A stretch of DNA of 64,000 bases from Hordeum vulgare subsp. vulgare (lineage: Eukaryota > Streptophyta > Magnoliopsida > Poales > Poaceae). Below, one piece after another: positions 24,660 to 37,260 of the stretch. Location of the stretch: positions 29,827,501-29,891,500 of the forward strand of contig NC_058524.1 in the NCBI RefSeq assembly GCF_904849725.1, in the 5' to 3' direction. Under the pieces are notes generated by a model. That model searched no databases and was not told where the DNA came from. It saw nothing but the letters and a program-made list of their open reading frames with translations. The translations under genes were made by a program, and so were the position numbers. Each line of letters starts with the position of its first letter. Positions within the stretch are counted from its first letter, which is position 1.

Positions 24660-25213
24660 TGGATCTCCCAGACCTCAACTACACTCCACCTGCACAAGAT
24701 GGGGATGAAATGGATGAAGATGTAGGAAATGAAATGGAAGGAGATATAGGATATGAAATGGAAGGAGATGAAATTGTGGAAGATGCAGGTAAAAACATTT
24801 GGTCATTTGGTCATTTCATCTTTTGATCATTTAATCATTTCATCTTTGTTGTATTTCTTGACGCAAGTGTTCAACAAGTTACTAAAAAGAACAAAACCCT
24901 CAATGACCAGAAAAAATTGCTTCTTATGTTGCATTGCATACACTGTGTATGAGTAGAGGGGGAATTTTTAAGAGAATTGACACGCAAGACATTGCAAATT
25001 TTTTTGGAGCAGGTGTCTGGAATATACAAAGACTTTGGAGGAGAGCAATGTTTGAAATCAAGCAAGGTCAGGAAGTGGATGTTTCCAACCAAAAAAATAA
25101 AATTGTGGAAGAAAGCCTAAGGACATTAACCTAGAACAAATCCTAACAATTCCACTAAACAGGAGATCTACAATTAGGTCACTAGCTTAGTAGTTGGGAT
25201 GTAGCCCTACCAC
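24660..25213 (+). pseudogene. Mariner-like transposase, N-terminal half, left arm
   Basis: The frame from 24660 opens MDLPDLNYTPPAQDGDEMDE, an acidic leader typical of plant mariner-like transposases, and ends at a GCAG|GTAAAA donor. After an intron, sequence from about 24868 corresponds to the helix-turn-helix region (DIANFFGAGVWNIQRLWRRA, then EVDVSNQKNKIVEESL), broken by frame changes and stops (for example after LRTLT at about 25134). The DDE/D catalytic half is absent because the arm stops at the palindrome centre. It cannot code for transposase. Confidence 0.8.
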
Positions 25214-25227
25214 TCTCCATAGGAAGG

Positions 25228-25429
25228 GTGGTAGGGCTACATCCCAACTGCCAAGCTAGTGACCTATTTGTACATCTCGTGTTTAGTGGAATTGTTAGGA
25301 TTTGTTCTAGGTTAATGTCCTTAGGCTTTCTTCCACAATTTCCATTTTTGGGGTTGGAAACATCCACTTCCCTACCTTGCTTGATTTGAAACATCGCTCT
25401 CTTCAAAATTCTTTGAATATTCCACACAC
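25228..25429 (-). pseudogene. Mariner-like transposase HTH segment, inner part of right arm
   Basis: On the minus strand this reads VWNIQRILKRAMFQIKQGRE, then VDVSNPKNGNCGRKPKDINL, then EQILTIPLNTRCTNRSLAWQ and LGCSPTT, the second helix-turn-helix of plant mariner-like transposases. It is better preserved than the left arm, with no stop in this stretch. The match to mariner ends at the palindrome centre. The frame continued outward at 53438 before the solo LTR inserted at 25430. Confidence 0.85.
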
Positions 25430-26529
25430 TGATGTCTACTACACAACTTGTTCTTGTAGACTCGTGTTGGGCCTCCAAGCGCACAGTTTTGTAGGACAGT
25501 AGCAAATTTACCTCAAGTGAATGACCTAAGGTTTATCAATATGTGGGAGGCGTAGGATGAAGATGGTCTTTCCCAAACAACCCTGCAACCAAATAATAAA
25601 AAGTCTCTTGTGTCCCCAACACAGCAAATCCAGTGGTAATTTGTATAGGTGCACTAGTTCGGCGAAGAGATGGTGATATAAGTGTAATATGGATGGTAGA
25701 AATATATGTTTACAATCTGAATAAAAAACAGCAAGGTAGCAAGTAACAAAAGTGATCATAAACGGTATTGCAATGCTTGAAGTTGAGTCCTAGGGTCCAT
25801 ACTTTCGTTGGTGCAGCCTTTCAACGATGCTAATATAATTGGATCACATAAAAATCCCTCAACGTGCGATAAAGAATCACTCCAAAGTTCCTATCTAGCG
25901 GAGAACATAAGAAGAAATTGTTTGTAGGGTACGAAACAACCTCAAAGTTATTGTTTCCGATCAATCTTTCCAAGAGTTCGTACTAAATAACAAGTTATCC
26001 TTTCTGATCGATCTATCCAAGAGTTTGTACTAAAATAACACCATAACAAATTCATATTCATAATACTAAATCCAACACAAAGTGTTGCAGAATGTTGCAA
26101 GGGAAACAAAAAAAAATCCAACGCACACGAAGACCTATCATGGTGATGATCATCTATGAGAAGGAGATCACATCGACATACCCTTGTAGATCGCTAAGCG
26201 GAAGAGTATATAACACGGTTGATGTAGTGGAACATATTCACGATTCAAATCGCAGCCGTCCCACGATCCCATCCCGATCTAGTGCCGAATGGGTGACACC
26301 TCCGCGTTCAGCACACGTACAGCTCGATCAAGATCCCCGCCTTCTTGAACTGGCAAGAGGGGGCGGAGAGGTAGATAGGTTCTCCAGCACGGTGGTGTGG
26401 TGGTGGTGGTGGTGAACTAATCCAGTAGGGCTTCGCCTAAGCACTGCCGAACTAAACTAGAGGAGAAACAGATCTAGAGAGAGAGGCAGTCGTGGCTGAT
26501 TTCTGCGTTGTACAAAAAAACCTCAATAC

Positions 26530-28351
26530 TGTTGGGGAACGTCGCATAGGAAACAAAAAATTTCCTACGCGCACGAAGACCTATCATGGTGATGTCCATC
26601 TACGAGAGGGGATGTGTAATCTACGTACCCTTGTAGACCGTACAGCAGAAGCGTTAGTGAACGCGGTTGATGTAGTGGAACGTCCTCACGTCCCTCGATC
26701 CGCCCCGCGAACTGTCCCGCGATCAGTCCCACGATCTAGTGCCGAACGGACGGCACCTCCGCGTTCAGCACACGTACAGCTCGACGATGATCTCGGCCTT
26801 CTTGATCCAGCAAGAGAGACGGAGAGGTAGAAGAGTTCTCCGGCAGTGTGACGGCGCTCCGGAGGTTGGTGGTGATCTTATCTCAGCAGGACTCCGCCCG
26901 AGCTCCGCAGAAACGCGATCTAGAGGAAAAACCGTGGAGGTATGTGGTCGGGCTGCCGTGGAAAAGTCGTCTCAAATCAGCCCTAAAACCTCCGTATATA
27001 TAGGGGGGAGAGGGGGAGCCTTGCCTTGGGGTCCAAGGACCCCTAAGGGTTTCGGCCGAGCCAAGGGGGGCAGCCCTCCCCTTCCAAACCGAGTCCAACT
27101 AGGTTTGGAAGGAGGAGTCCTTCCCCCTTTTCCCACCTCCTCCTTTTTTTTCTCTTTGATTTTCTTCCTATGGCGCATAGGGCCTTCTTGGGCTGTCCCA
27201 CCAGCCCACTAAGGGCTGGTGTGCCAGCCCCAAGGCCTATGGGCTTCCCCGGGGTGGGTTGCCCCCCCCCCCCCCCCGGTGAACTCCCGGAACCCATTCG
27301 TCATTCCCGGTACATTCCCGGTAACTCCGAAAACCTTCCGGTAATCAAATGAGGTCATCCTATATATCAATCTTCGTTTCCGGACCATTCCGGAAACCCT
27401 CGTGACGTCTGTGATCTCATCCGGGACTCCGAACAACATTCGGTAACCAACCATATAACTCAAATACGCATAAAACAACGTCGAACCTTAAGTGTGCAGA
27501 CCCTGCGGGTTCGAGAACTATATAGACATGACCCGAGAGACTCCTCGGTCAATATCCAAGAGCGGGACCTAGATGCCCATATTGGATCCTACATATTCTA
27601 CGAAGATCTTATCGTCTGAACCTCGGTGCCAAGGATTCATATAATCCCGTATGTCATTCCCTTTGTCCTTCGGTATGTTACTTGCCCGAGATTCGATCGT
27701 CAGTATCCGTATACCTATTTCAATCTCGTTTACCGGCAAGTCTCTTTACTCGTTCCGTAATACAAGATCCCGCAACTTACACTAAGTCACATTGCTTGCA
27801 AGGCTTGTGTGTGATGTTGTATTACCGAGTGGGCCCCGAGATACCTCTCCGTCACACGGAGTGACAAATCCCAGTCTCGATCCATACTAACTCAACGAAC
27901 ACCTTCAGAGATACCTGTAGAGCATCTTTATAGTCACCCAGTTACGTTGCGACGTTTGATACACACAAAGTATTCCTCCGGTGTCAGTGAGTTATATGAT
28001 CTCATGGTCATAGGAACAAATACTTGACACGCAGAAAACAGTAGCAACAAAATGACACGATCAACATGCTACGTCTATTAGTTTGGGTCTAGTCCATCAC
28101 ATGATTCTCCTAATGACGTGATCCAGTTATCAAGCAACAACACCTTGTTTATAATCAGAAGACACTGACTATCTTTGATCAACTGGCTAGCCAACTAGAG
28201 GCTTGCTAGGGACAGTGTTTTGTCTATGTATCCACACATGTATATAAGTCTTCATTCAATACAATTATAGCATGGATAATAAACGATTATCTTGATACAG
28301 GAATTATAATAATAACTATATTATTATTGCCTCTAGGGCATAATTCCAACA
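26530..28351 (-). repeat. Copia 3' LTR (element sense)
   Basis: On the minus strand it runs from TGTTGGAATTATGCCCTAGA at 28351 to CCCCAACA at 26530. A poly-C tract of about 15 bases near 27264 is a length difference from the other LTR. The frames seen inside it (for example 26739-27212) are LTR sequence, not genes. Confidence 0.93.
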
Positions 28352-28403
28352 GTCTCCCACTTGCACTAGAGTCAATAATCTAGCCCTCACATCATCATGC
28401 GAA

Positions 28404-29186
28404 TTACATTGTAATAAATCTAACACCCATACAGTTCTGGTGTTGATCATGCTTTGCCCGTGGAAGAGGTTTAGTCAGCGAGTCTGCTACATTCAGATCC
28501 GTGTGCACTTTGCATATATTCACGTCCTTCCCTTCGACGTAGTCGCGGATGAGGTTGAAGCGTCGTTTGATGTGTCTGGACTTCTTGTGAAACCGTGGTT
28601 CCTTTGCTAAGGCAATGGCACCCGTGTTGTCACAGAACAAGGTTATTGGATTCGGTGCACTTGGCACCACTCCAAGATCCGTCATGAATTGCTTCATCCA
28701 GACACCCTCCTTAGCTGCCTCCGAGGCAGCCATGTACTCCGCTTCACATGTAGAATCTGCTACGACGCTTTGCTTGGAACTGCACCAGCTTTCCGCACCC
28801 CCATTAAGAATAAATACGTATCCGGTCTGCGACTTAGAGTCGTCCGGATCTGTGTCAAAGCTTGCATCGATGTAACATTTTACGGCGAGCTCTTCGTCAC
28901 CTCCATACACGAGAAACATCTCCTTAGTCCTTTTCAGGTACTTCCGGATATTCTTGACCGCCGTCCAGTGATCCACTCCTGGATTACTCTGGAACCTACC
29001 TGCCATACTTATGGTCAGGCTAACGTCCGGTCTAGTGCACAGCATTGCATACATGATAGAACCTATGGCTGAAGCATAGGGGACGGTGCTCATATGCTCT
29101 CTATCCTCATCAGTTGCTGGGCACTGAGTCTTACTCAATCTCGTACCTTGTAAAACTGGCAAGAACCCTTTCTTGGACTGTTCCAT
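28404..29186 (-). pseudogene. Copia RT end and RNase H segment
   Basis: The frame of 260 residues begins just after an in-frame TAG (29196-29198) and continues the reverse-transcriptase frame. It includes YASAIGSIMYAMLCTRPDVS, then the RNase H motifs CYIDASFDTD, EAEYMA and DNTGAI, ending VADSLTKPLP. The acidic residues expected of RNase H are present. It lies next to the polypurine tract and 3' LTR. Confidence 0.93.
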
Positions 29187-29195
29187 TTTGAACCT

Positions 29196-30128
29196 CTACA
29201 AAACTTTATCAAGGTATGTGCTTTGTGAAAGTCCTATCAGGTGTTTTGATCTATCCGTGTAGATCTTAATGCCTAGAATGTAAGCAGCTTCTCCTAGGTC
29301 CTTCATAGAGAAACTTTTATTCAAGTAATCCCTTATGCTCTCCAAAAACTCTACGTTGTTTCCAATCAGCAATATGTCATCCACATATAATATTAGAAAC
29401 GCCACAGAGCTCCCACTCACTTTCTTGTAAATACAAGATTCTCCAACCACTTGTATAAACCCAAATGCTTTGATCACCTCATCAAAGCGTTTGTTCCAAC
29501 TCCGAGATGCTTGCACCAGTCCATAAATGGATCGCTGGAGCTTGCACACCTTGTTAGCATTCTTAGGATCGACAAAACCTTCGGGTTGCATCATATACAA
29601 CTCTTCCTTAAGGAAACCGTTAAGGAACGCCATTTTGACATCCATCTGCCAGATTTCATAATCAAAAAATACAGCTATTGCTAACATGATTCTGACGGAC
29701 TTAAGCATCGCTACGGGTGAGAATGTCTCATCGTAGTCAACTCCTTGAACTTGTGAAAAACCCTTTGCCACAAGTCGAGCTTTATAAACGGTCACATTGC
29801 CGTCAGCGTCCGTCTTCCTCTTCAAGATCCATTTGTTCTGAATAGCCTTGCGGCCCTCAGGCAGTACTTCCAAAGTCCACACTTCGTTCTCATACATGGA
29901 TCCTATATCGGACTTCATGGCTTCTAGCCATTTGTTGGAATCTGGGCCCACCATTGCTTCTTCATAATTTGCAGGTTCATTGTTGTCCAACAACATGATT
30001 GATAAGACGGGATTACCGTACCACTCTGGAGCAGCGCGTGGTCTCGTCGACCTGACGTGGTTCGACAGAAACTTGAACCGGAGTTTCATGATCATCATGA
30101 TTAACTTCCTCTTCAACCGGCGTCGCAA
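29196..30128 (-). pseudogene. Copia reverse transcriptase segment
   Basis: This holds the Copia RT core: KWILKRKTDADGNVTVYKAR, QMDVKMAFLNGFLKEE and the catalytic YVDDILLIG. It ends at the TAG at 29196-29198 in the same frame as the next segment. Upstream, its frame differs from the integrase segment, so a frameshift lies near 30060, inside the acidic linker between integrase and RT. The catalytic Asp pair is intact. Confidence 0.93.
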
Positions 30129-30630
30129 CTACAGAGGTTTCCTCTTGCCCTGCGCCACCATCCAGAGGGATGAGAGGTTCGACAACCTCGTCAAGTTCTA
30201 TCTTCCTCCCACTCAATTCTCTCGAGAGAAACTCCTTCTCGAGAAAAGCTCCATTTTTAGCAACAAACACTTTGCCCTCGGATTTGAGATTGAAGGTGTA
30301 CCCAACTTTCTCTTTTGGGTAACCTATGAAGATGCACTTTTCCGCTTTGGGTTCCAGCTTTTCACGCTGAAGCTTTTTGACATAAGCATCACATCCCCAA
30401 ACTTTAAGAAACGACAACTTTGGCCTTTTGCCATACCACACTTCGTATGGTGTCGTCTCAACGGATTTTGATGGTGCCCTATTTAAAGTGAATGCAGCTG
30501 TTTCTAATGCATAACCCCAAAACGATAACGGCAAATCGGTAAGAGACATCATAGATCGCACCATCTCTAATAAAGTACGATTACGACGTTCGGACACACC
30601 ATTACGCTGTGGTGTTCCAGGCGGTGTCAA
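30013..30630 (-). pseudogene. Copia integrase C-terminal segment
   Basis: The frame opens TPPGTPQRNGVSERRNRTLL, the conserved integrase stretch holding the catalytic Glu, and continues through WGYALETAAFTLNRAPSKSV and PYEVWYGKRPKLSFLKVWGC into the GKR-type C-terminal region. It is out of frame with the preceding segment because of a one-base loss near 30690. It runs out of the true frame again near 30060. Confidence 0.92.
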
Positions 30631-30677
30631 CTGTGAAATAAATCCACATTGTCTTAAGTGAGCACCAAACTCGAAAC

Positions 30678-32384
30678 TCAGATATTCACCCCCACATCAG
30701 ACCGTAGGAACTTGATCTTCTTGTTACGATGATTTTCAACTTCACTCTGAAATTGCTTGAACTTTTCAAATGTTTCAGACTTGTGCTTCATTAAGTAGAC
30801 ATAACCATATCTACTCAAATCGTCAGTGAAGGTGAGATAATAACGATATCCGCCGCGTGCCTCTACGCTCATCGGACCACACACATCGGTATGTATGATT
30901 TCCAACAAGTCACTTGCACGCTCCATTGTTCCGGAGAACGGAGTTTTAGTCATCTTGCCCATGAGGCATGGTTCGCACGTGTCAAGTGAATCAAAGTCAA
31001 GTGACTCCAAAAGTCCATCGGCATGGAGTTTCTTCAAGCTCTTTACACCAATATGACCTAAGCGGTAGTGCCACAAAAATATGGCGCTATCATTGTTAAC
31101 TCTAACTCTTTTGGTCTCAATGTTATGTATGTGTGTATCGCTATCAAGATTCAATATGAACAGTCCTCTCACATTGGGTGCATGACCATAAAAGATGTTA
31201 CTCATAGAAATAGAACAACCATTATTCTCTGACTTAAAAGAGTAACCGTCTCGCAATAAACAAGATCCAGATATAATGTTCATGCTCAACGTAGGCACTA
31301 AATAACAATGATTCAAGTTCATAACTAATCCTGATGGTAACTGAAGTGAAACTGTGCCGACGGCGATTGCATCAACCTTGGAACCATTTCCTACGCGCAT
31401 CGTCACTTCATCTTTCGCCAGCCTTCGTCTATTCCGCAGTTCCTGTTTCGAGTTGCAAATATGAGCAACAGAACCGGTATCGAATACCCAGGCACTACTA
31501 CGAGAGCCGGTTAAGTACACATCAATAACATGTATATCAAATATACCTGTTTTTTCTTTGTCCGCCTTCTTATCAGCCAGATACTTGGGGCAATTGCGCT
31601 TCCAGTGACCCATACCCTTGCAATAGTAACACTCTGTTTCAGGCTTAGGTCCAGCTTTGGGTTTCTTCGTCGGATTGGCAACAGGCTTGCCGATCTTCTT
31701 TGATTTACCCTTCTTGCCTTTGCCGTTTCTCTTGAAACTAGTGGTCTTATTCACCATCAACACTTGATGCTCTTTACGGAGTTCAGACTCTGCGACTTTC
31801 AGCATCGCAAACAACTCACCGGGTGACTTGTTCATCCCTTGCATGTTGTAGTTCAACACAAAGCCTTTATAGCTTGGCGGCAGTGATTGAAGGATTCTAT
31901 CAGTGATAGCCTCTTGCGGGAGTTCAATCCCCAGCTCAGCTAGACGGTTTGAGTACCCAGACATTTTGAGCACATGTTCACTGACAGACGAGTTCTCCTC
32001 CATCTTGCAAGCATAGAATTTATCGGAGGTCTCATACCTCTTGATCCGAGCGTTCTTCTGAAAGATAAACTTCAACTCTTGGAACATCTCAAATGCTCCA
32101 TGACGCTCAAAGCGACGTTGAAGTCCCGGTTCTAAGCCATACAAGACTGCACATTGAACTACCGAGTAGTCCTCCTTACGTGCTAACCAAGCATTCTTAA
32201 CATCCTGATCAGCCGTAGCGGGTGGTTCATCTCCTAGCGCAGCATTAAGGACATAATCCTTCTTCCCAGCTTGTAAGATTAGCTTAAGATTACGAGCCCA
32301 GTCTACAAAGTTGCTTCCATCATCTTTCAACTTAGCTTTCTCTAGGAACGTATTAAAATTCAGGGTGACTGTCGCGTGAGCCAT
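30678..32384 (-). pseudogene. Copia gag, protease and integrase N-terminal segment
   Basis: From the ATG at 32384 the frame encodes a Copia Gag with a CCHC knuckle (CYYCKGMGHWKRNC, about residues 252-265). Next come the aspartic protease motif WVFDTGS (about 299-305) and the integrase zinc region (HYRLGHIGVKSLKK and CEPCLMGK). It then enters the integrase core (HTDVCGP) and stops soon after FLRSD because of a one-base deletion near 30690. Up to that point the frame is uninterrupted over 568 codons, so Gag itself could still be made. Confidence 0.94.
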
Positions 32385-33638
32385 GATCTACAACACAAAT
32401 ATATTCAAAGTGGACTTAGACTATGTTCAAGATAATTAGAGTTTAACTTAATCAAATTACTCGCTAAACTCCCATTCAAAAAGTACATCTCTCTAGTCAT
32501 TTGAGTGGTTCATGATCCACTTACACTAGCTCAAGTCCGATCATCACGTGAGTTGAGCATAGTTTCAGTGGTAAGCATCCCCATGCTAATCATATCATCT
32601 ATATGATTCATGATCGACCTTTCGGTCTCATGTGTTCCGAGGCCATGTATGCACATGCTAGGCTCATCAAGCTTAACCCGAGTGTTCCGCGTGCGCAACT
32701 GTTTTGCACCCGTTGTATGTGAACGTTGAGTCTATCACACCCGATCATCACGTGGTGTCTCGAAACGACGAACTGTAGCAACGGTGCACAGTCGGGGAGA
32801 ACACAATTTCGTCTTGAAATTTTAGTGAGAGATCACCTCATTATGCTACCGTCGTTCTAGGCAAAATAAGGTGCATAAAAGGATTAACATCACATGCAAT
32901 TCATAAGTGACATGATATGGCCATCATTACGTGCTCCTTGATCTCCATCACCAAGCACCGGCACGATCTTCTTGTCACCGGCGCCACACCATGATCTCCA
33001 TCAACGTGTCACCATCGGGGTTGTCGTGCTACTCATGCTATTACTACTAAAGCTACATCTTAGCAAAATAGTAAACGCATCTGCAAGCACAAACGTTAGT
33101 ATAAAGACAACCCTATGGCTCCTGCCGGTTGCCGTACCATCGACGTGCAAGTCGATATTATCTATTACAACATGATCATCTCATACATCCAATATATCAC
33201 ATCACATCGTTGGCCATATCACATCACAAGCATACCCTGCAAAAACAAGTTAGACATCCTCTAATTTTGTTGTTGCATGTTTTACGTGGTGACCATGGGT
33301 ATCTAGTAGGATCGCATCTTACTTACGCAAACACCACAACGGAGATATATGAGTTGCTATTTAACCTCATCCAAGGACCTCCTCGGTCAAATCCGATTCA
33401 ACTAAAGTTGGAGAAACTGACACCCGCCAGTCATCTTTGAGCAACGGAGTTACTCGTAGCGATGAAACCAGTCTCTTGTAAGCGTACGAGTAATGTCGGT
33501 CCGAGCCGCTTCGATCCAACAATACCGCGGAATCAAGAAAAGACTAAGGAGGGCAGCAAAACGCACATCACCGCCCACAAAAACTTTTGTGTTCTACTTG
33601 AGAAGACATCTACGCATGAACCTAGCTCATGATGCCAC

Positions 33639-35472
33639 TGTTGGGGAACATCGCATGGGAAACAAAAAATTTCCTACGCGCACGAAGACCTATCATGGTG
33701 ATGTCCATCTACGAGAGGGGATGTGTGATCTACGTACACTTGTAGATCGTACAGCAGAAGCGTTAGTGAACGCGGTTGATGTAGTGGAACGTCCTCACGT
33801 CCCTCGATCCGCCCCGCGAACCGTCCCGCGATCAGTTCCACGATCTAGTGCCGAACGGACGGAACCTCCGCGTTCAGCACACGTACAGCTCGACGATGAT
33901 CTCGGCCTTCTTGATCCAGCAAGAGAGACGGAGAGGTAGAAGAGTTCTCCGGCAGCGTGACGGCGCTCCGGAGGTTGGTGGTGATCTTATCTCAGCACGG
34001 CTCCGCCCGAGCTCCGCAGAAACGCGATCTAGAGGAAAAACCGTGGAGGTATGTGGTCGGGCTGCCGTGGAAAAGTCGTCTCAAATCAGCCCTAAAACCT
34101 CCGTATATATAGGGGGAAGAGGGGGAGCCTTGCCTTGGGGTCCAAGGACCCCTAAGGGTTTCGGTCGAGCCAAGGGGGGCAGCCCTCCCCTTCCAAACCG
34201 AGTCCAACTAGGTTTGGAAGGAGGAGTCCTTCCCCCTTTTCCCACCTCCTACTTTTTTTTCTTTTCTCTTTGATTTTCTTCCTATGGCGCATAGGGCCTT
34301 CTTGAGCTGTCCCACCAGCTCACTAAGGGCTGGTGTGCCATCCCCAAGGCCTATGGGCTTCCCCGGGGTGGGTTGCCCCTCCCCCCCCCCCCCCCCCGCG
34401 GTGAACTCCCGGAACCCATTCGTCATTCCCGGTACATTCGCGGTAACTCCGAAAACCTTTCGGTAATCAAATGAGGTCATCCTATATATCAATCTTCGTT
34501 TCTGGACCATTCCGGAAACCCTCGTGACATCCGTGATCTCATCCGGGACTCCAAACAACATTCGGTAACCAACCATATAACTCAAATACGCATAAAACAA
34601 CATCGAACCTTAAGTGTGCAGACCCTGCGGGTTCGAGAACTATGTAGACATGACCCGAGAGACTCCTCGGTCAATATCCAATAGCGGGACCTGGATGCCC
34701 TTATTGGATCCTACATATTCTACGAAGATCTTATCGTTTGAACCTCAGTGCCAAGGATTCATATAATCCCGTATGTCATTCCCTTTGTCCTTCGGTATGT
34801 TACTTGCCCGAGATTCAATCGTCAGTATCCGTATACCTATTTCAATCTCGTTTACAGGCAAGTCTCTTTACTCGTTCCGTAATACAAGATCCCACAACTT
34901 ACACTAAGTCACATTGCTTGCAAGGCTTGTGTGTGACGTTGTATTACCGAGTGGGCCCCGAGATACCTCTCGGTCATACGGAGTGACAAATCCCAGTCTC
35001 GATCCATACTAACTCAACGAACACCTTCGGAGATACCTGTAGAGCATCTTTATAGTCACCCAGTTACGTTGCGACGTTTGATACACACAAAGTATTCCTC
35101 TGGTGTCAGTGAGTTATATGATCTCATGGTCATAGGAACAAATACTTGACACGCAGAAACAGTAGCAACAAAATGACACGATCAACATGCTACGTCTATT
35201 AGTTTGGGTCTAGTCCATCACGTGATTCTCCTAATGACGTGATCCAGTTATCAAGCAACAACACCTTGTTCATAATCAGAAGACACTGACTATCTTTGAT
35301 CAACTGGCTAGCCAACTAGAGGCTTGCTAGGGACGGTGTTTTGTCTATGTATCCACACATGTATATAAGTCTTCATTCAATAAAATTATAGCATGGATAA
35401 TAAACGATTATCTTGATACAGGAATTATAATAATAACTATATTATTATTGCCTCTAGGGCATAATTCCAACA
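33639..35472 (-). repeat. Copia 5' LTR (element sense)
   Basis: On the minus strand it runs from TGTTGGAATTATGCCCTAGA at 35472 to CCCCAACA at 33639. Differences from the partner LTR are few and scattered, plus a longer C tract near 34380. The TATATATAGG string near 34105 (minus cctatatata) is a candidate LTR TATA box. Confidence 0.93.
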
Positions 35473-37260
35473 AATACCTCTAGTATATATAGGAGGAGGG
35501 GACAGGAGGTAGACTTAGTCCCTACTCCATGGAGAAGGGGTCGGCCGAACCCTAAAGGAAGAGTCCACCCTCCCACAAGGGAAGTGGACTACTTTGGGAG
35601 GACTCCTCCTTCCTTTCCTTTTAAAGGACTTTTGCCTTTTATCTCCACTCCTACCGCATGGGCTTTTGAGAGAGGCTTAGGCCAGACCACCAGAGGTTGG
35701 TCCACCTCCTCTCACAGTCCATAAAGCTCTTGGGTCATCACACCCCTCCCGGTGGTCCCCCGGCACCCTTCCGGCCCAAAACTTTTCCTGTGACCAAAAC
35801 AGGACTTCCTATATATCAATCTTTACCTTCGGACCATTCTGGAGCTTCCCAAGATGTCCAGGATCTCATCCGGGACTCCGAACAACCTTCGGTAACCAAC
35901 ACTGATAACTCAACTATACCGAAACGTCACCGAACCTTAACTGTGCAGACCCTACGGGTTCGAGAACTATGCAAACATGACCTGAGACACTCCCCGTGTT
36001 GGAGAATGTTGCATGAGAAACAAAAAAATTCCTACGCACACGAAGACTTATCATTGTGATGTCCATCTACGAGAGGAGATTTGAATCTACGTACCCTTGT
36101 AGATCACACAGCAGGAAGCGTTAAGAAACGCGGTTGATGTAGTGGAACGTCCTCACGTCCCTCGATCCGCCCCACGAACCGTCCCACGAACCATCCTGCG
36201 ATCCGTCCCACGATTCGTTCCGATCTAGTGCCGAACGGACGGCACCTCCGCGTTCAGCACACGTACAACTCGACGATGATCTCGGCCTTCTTGATCCAGC
36301 AAGCAAGACGGAGAAGTAGATGAGTTCTCTGGCAGCATGACGGCGCTCCGGTGGTGGTGATGATCTACTCCTGCAGGGCTCCGCCCAAGCTCCACGGAAA
36401 TCCGATCTAGAGGTGGAACTTTGTGGTTTAGGGTTGAGTTGCACGTGACAAAAGTTGTCCCAAATCAACCCTAACAGACCACTATATATAGGAGGGAGGG
36501 AGAGGAGGCTTGCCTTGAGGGCCAAGCCCTCAAGGGGTGCGCCAGCCAAGGGGGAGGTGGACTCCCACCCCAATTCGGTTCGGGGGAAGGAGTCCACTCC
36601 TTCCTTCCCACCTCCCCTTTTTCCTTTTTCCTTTTTATTTACTTTGGTATTTTCTTATGTGGCGCCATGGGCCCCTTGGGCTGACTCCACCAGCCCACTA
36701 GGGAATTGTGGCGCAACCCTATGGCCTTGGGCTCACTCCCGGGTGGGTGGGCCCCTCCCGGTGAACTCCCGGAACCCATTCTTCACTCCCGGTACACTGC
36801 CGGAATTGCCCAAAACTTTCCGGTAACCAAATGAAACCATCATATATATCAATCTTCGTTTCCGGACCATTCCGGAAACCCTCGTGACCTCCGTGATCTC
36901 ATCCGGGACTGCGAACAACATTCGGTAACCACACATATAACACAACTATAATGAAACATCGCCGAACCTTAAGTGTGGAGATCCTGCGGGGTTCGAGAAC
37001 TATGTAGACATGCCCCGAGGCACTCCTCGGTCAATATCCAATAGCGGGACCTAGATGCCCATATTGGATCCTACATATTCTCCGAAGATCTTATCGGTTG
37101 AATCTCTGTGCCAAGGATTCATATAATCTCGTATGTCATTCCCTTTGTCATTCGGTATGTTACTTGCCCGAGATTCGATCGTCGGTATCCGCATACCTGT
37201 TTCAATCTCGTTACCGGAAAGTCTCTTTACTCGTTTCGTAATATAAGATCCCGTGACTTA

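Larger units (their letters stand above)
22980..25213 (+). mobile_element. Left arm of a large mariner-like (MLE) inverted duplication
   Basis: This arm is the reverse complement of 25228-25429 plus 53438-55196, with high similarity throughout. The arms meet at a 14-bp loop (25214-25227), flanked by tagccctaccac and gtggtagggcta. The arm contains untranslated-like sequence, a roughly 60-bp tandem repeat block (23990-24345), and the 5' half of a plant Tc1/mariner transposase gene up to the helix-turn-helix region. Its outer end is cut at 22980 by the 3' LTR of Gypsy A, so the terminal repeat for this arm should lie left of the window. The arm also holds one small MITE absent from its partner. 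Confidence 0.85.
26530..35472 (-). mobile_element. Full-length Copia retrotransposon (BARE/Angela/WIS type), antisense, TSD AATAC
   Basis: Two nearly identical LTRs (26530-28351, 1822 bp; 33639-35472, 1834 bp) flank a gag-pro-int-RT-RNaseH region on the minus strand. AATAC flanks the element (26525-26529 and 35473-35477). The polypurine tract (minus strand gcaagtgggagac) adjoins 28351. The primer-binding site at 33627-33638 is a poor match to the initiator-tRNA-Met type (minus strand TGGCATCATGAGC). LTR similarity suggests recent insertion, but pol carries two frameshifts and one stop. Confidence 0.95.

Noticed and set aside
26492..27212. Open frames of 107-157 codons on the plus strand (also 33493-34273 and 36121-36826)
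   Set aside because: They lie wholly inside antisense Copia LTRs and recur in every LTR copy; composition follows LTR GC content and no domain is visible.
28615..29072. Plus-strand frames opposite Copia RT/RNase H
   Set aside because: Antisense shadows of pol; no independent support.
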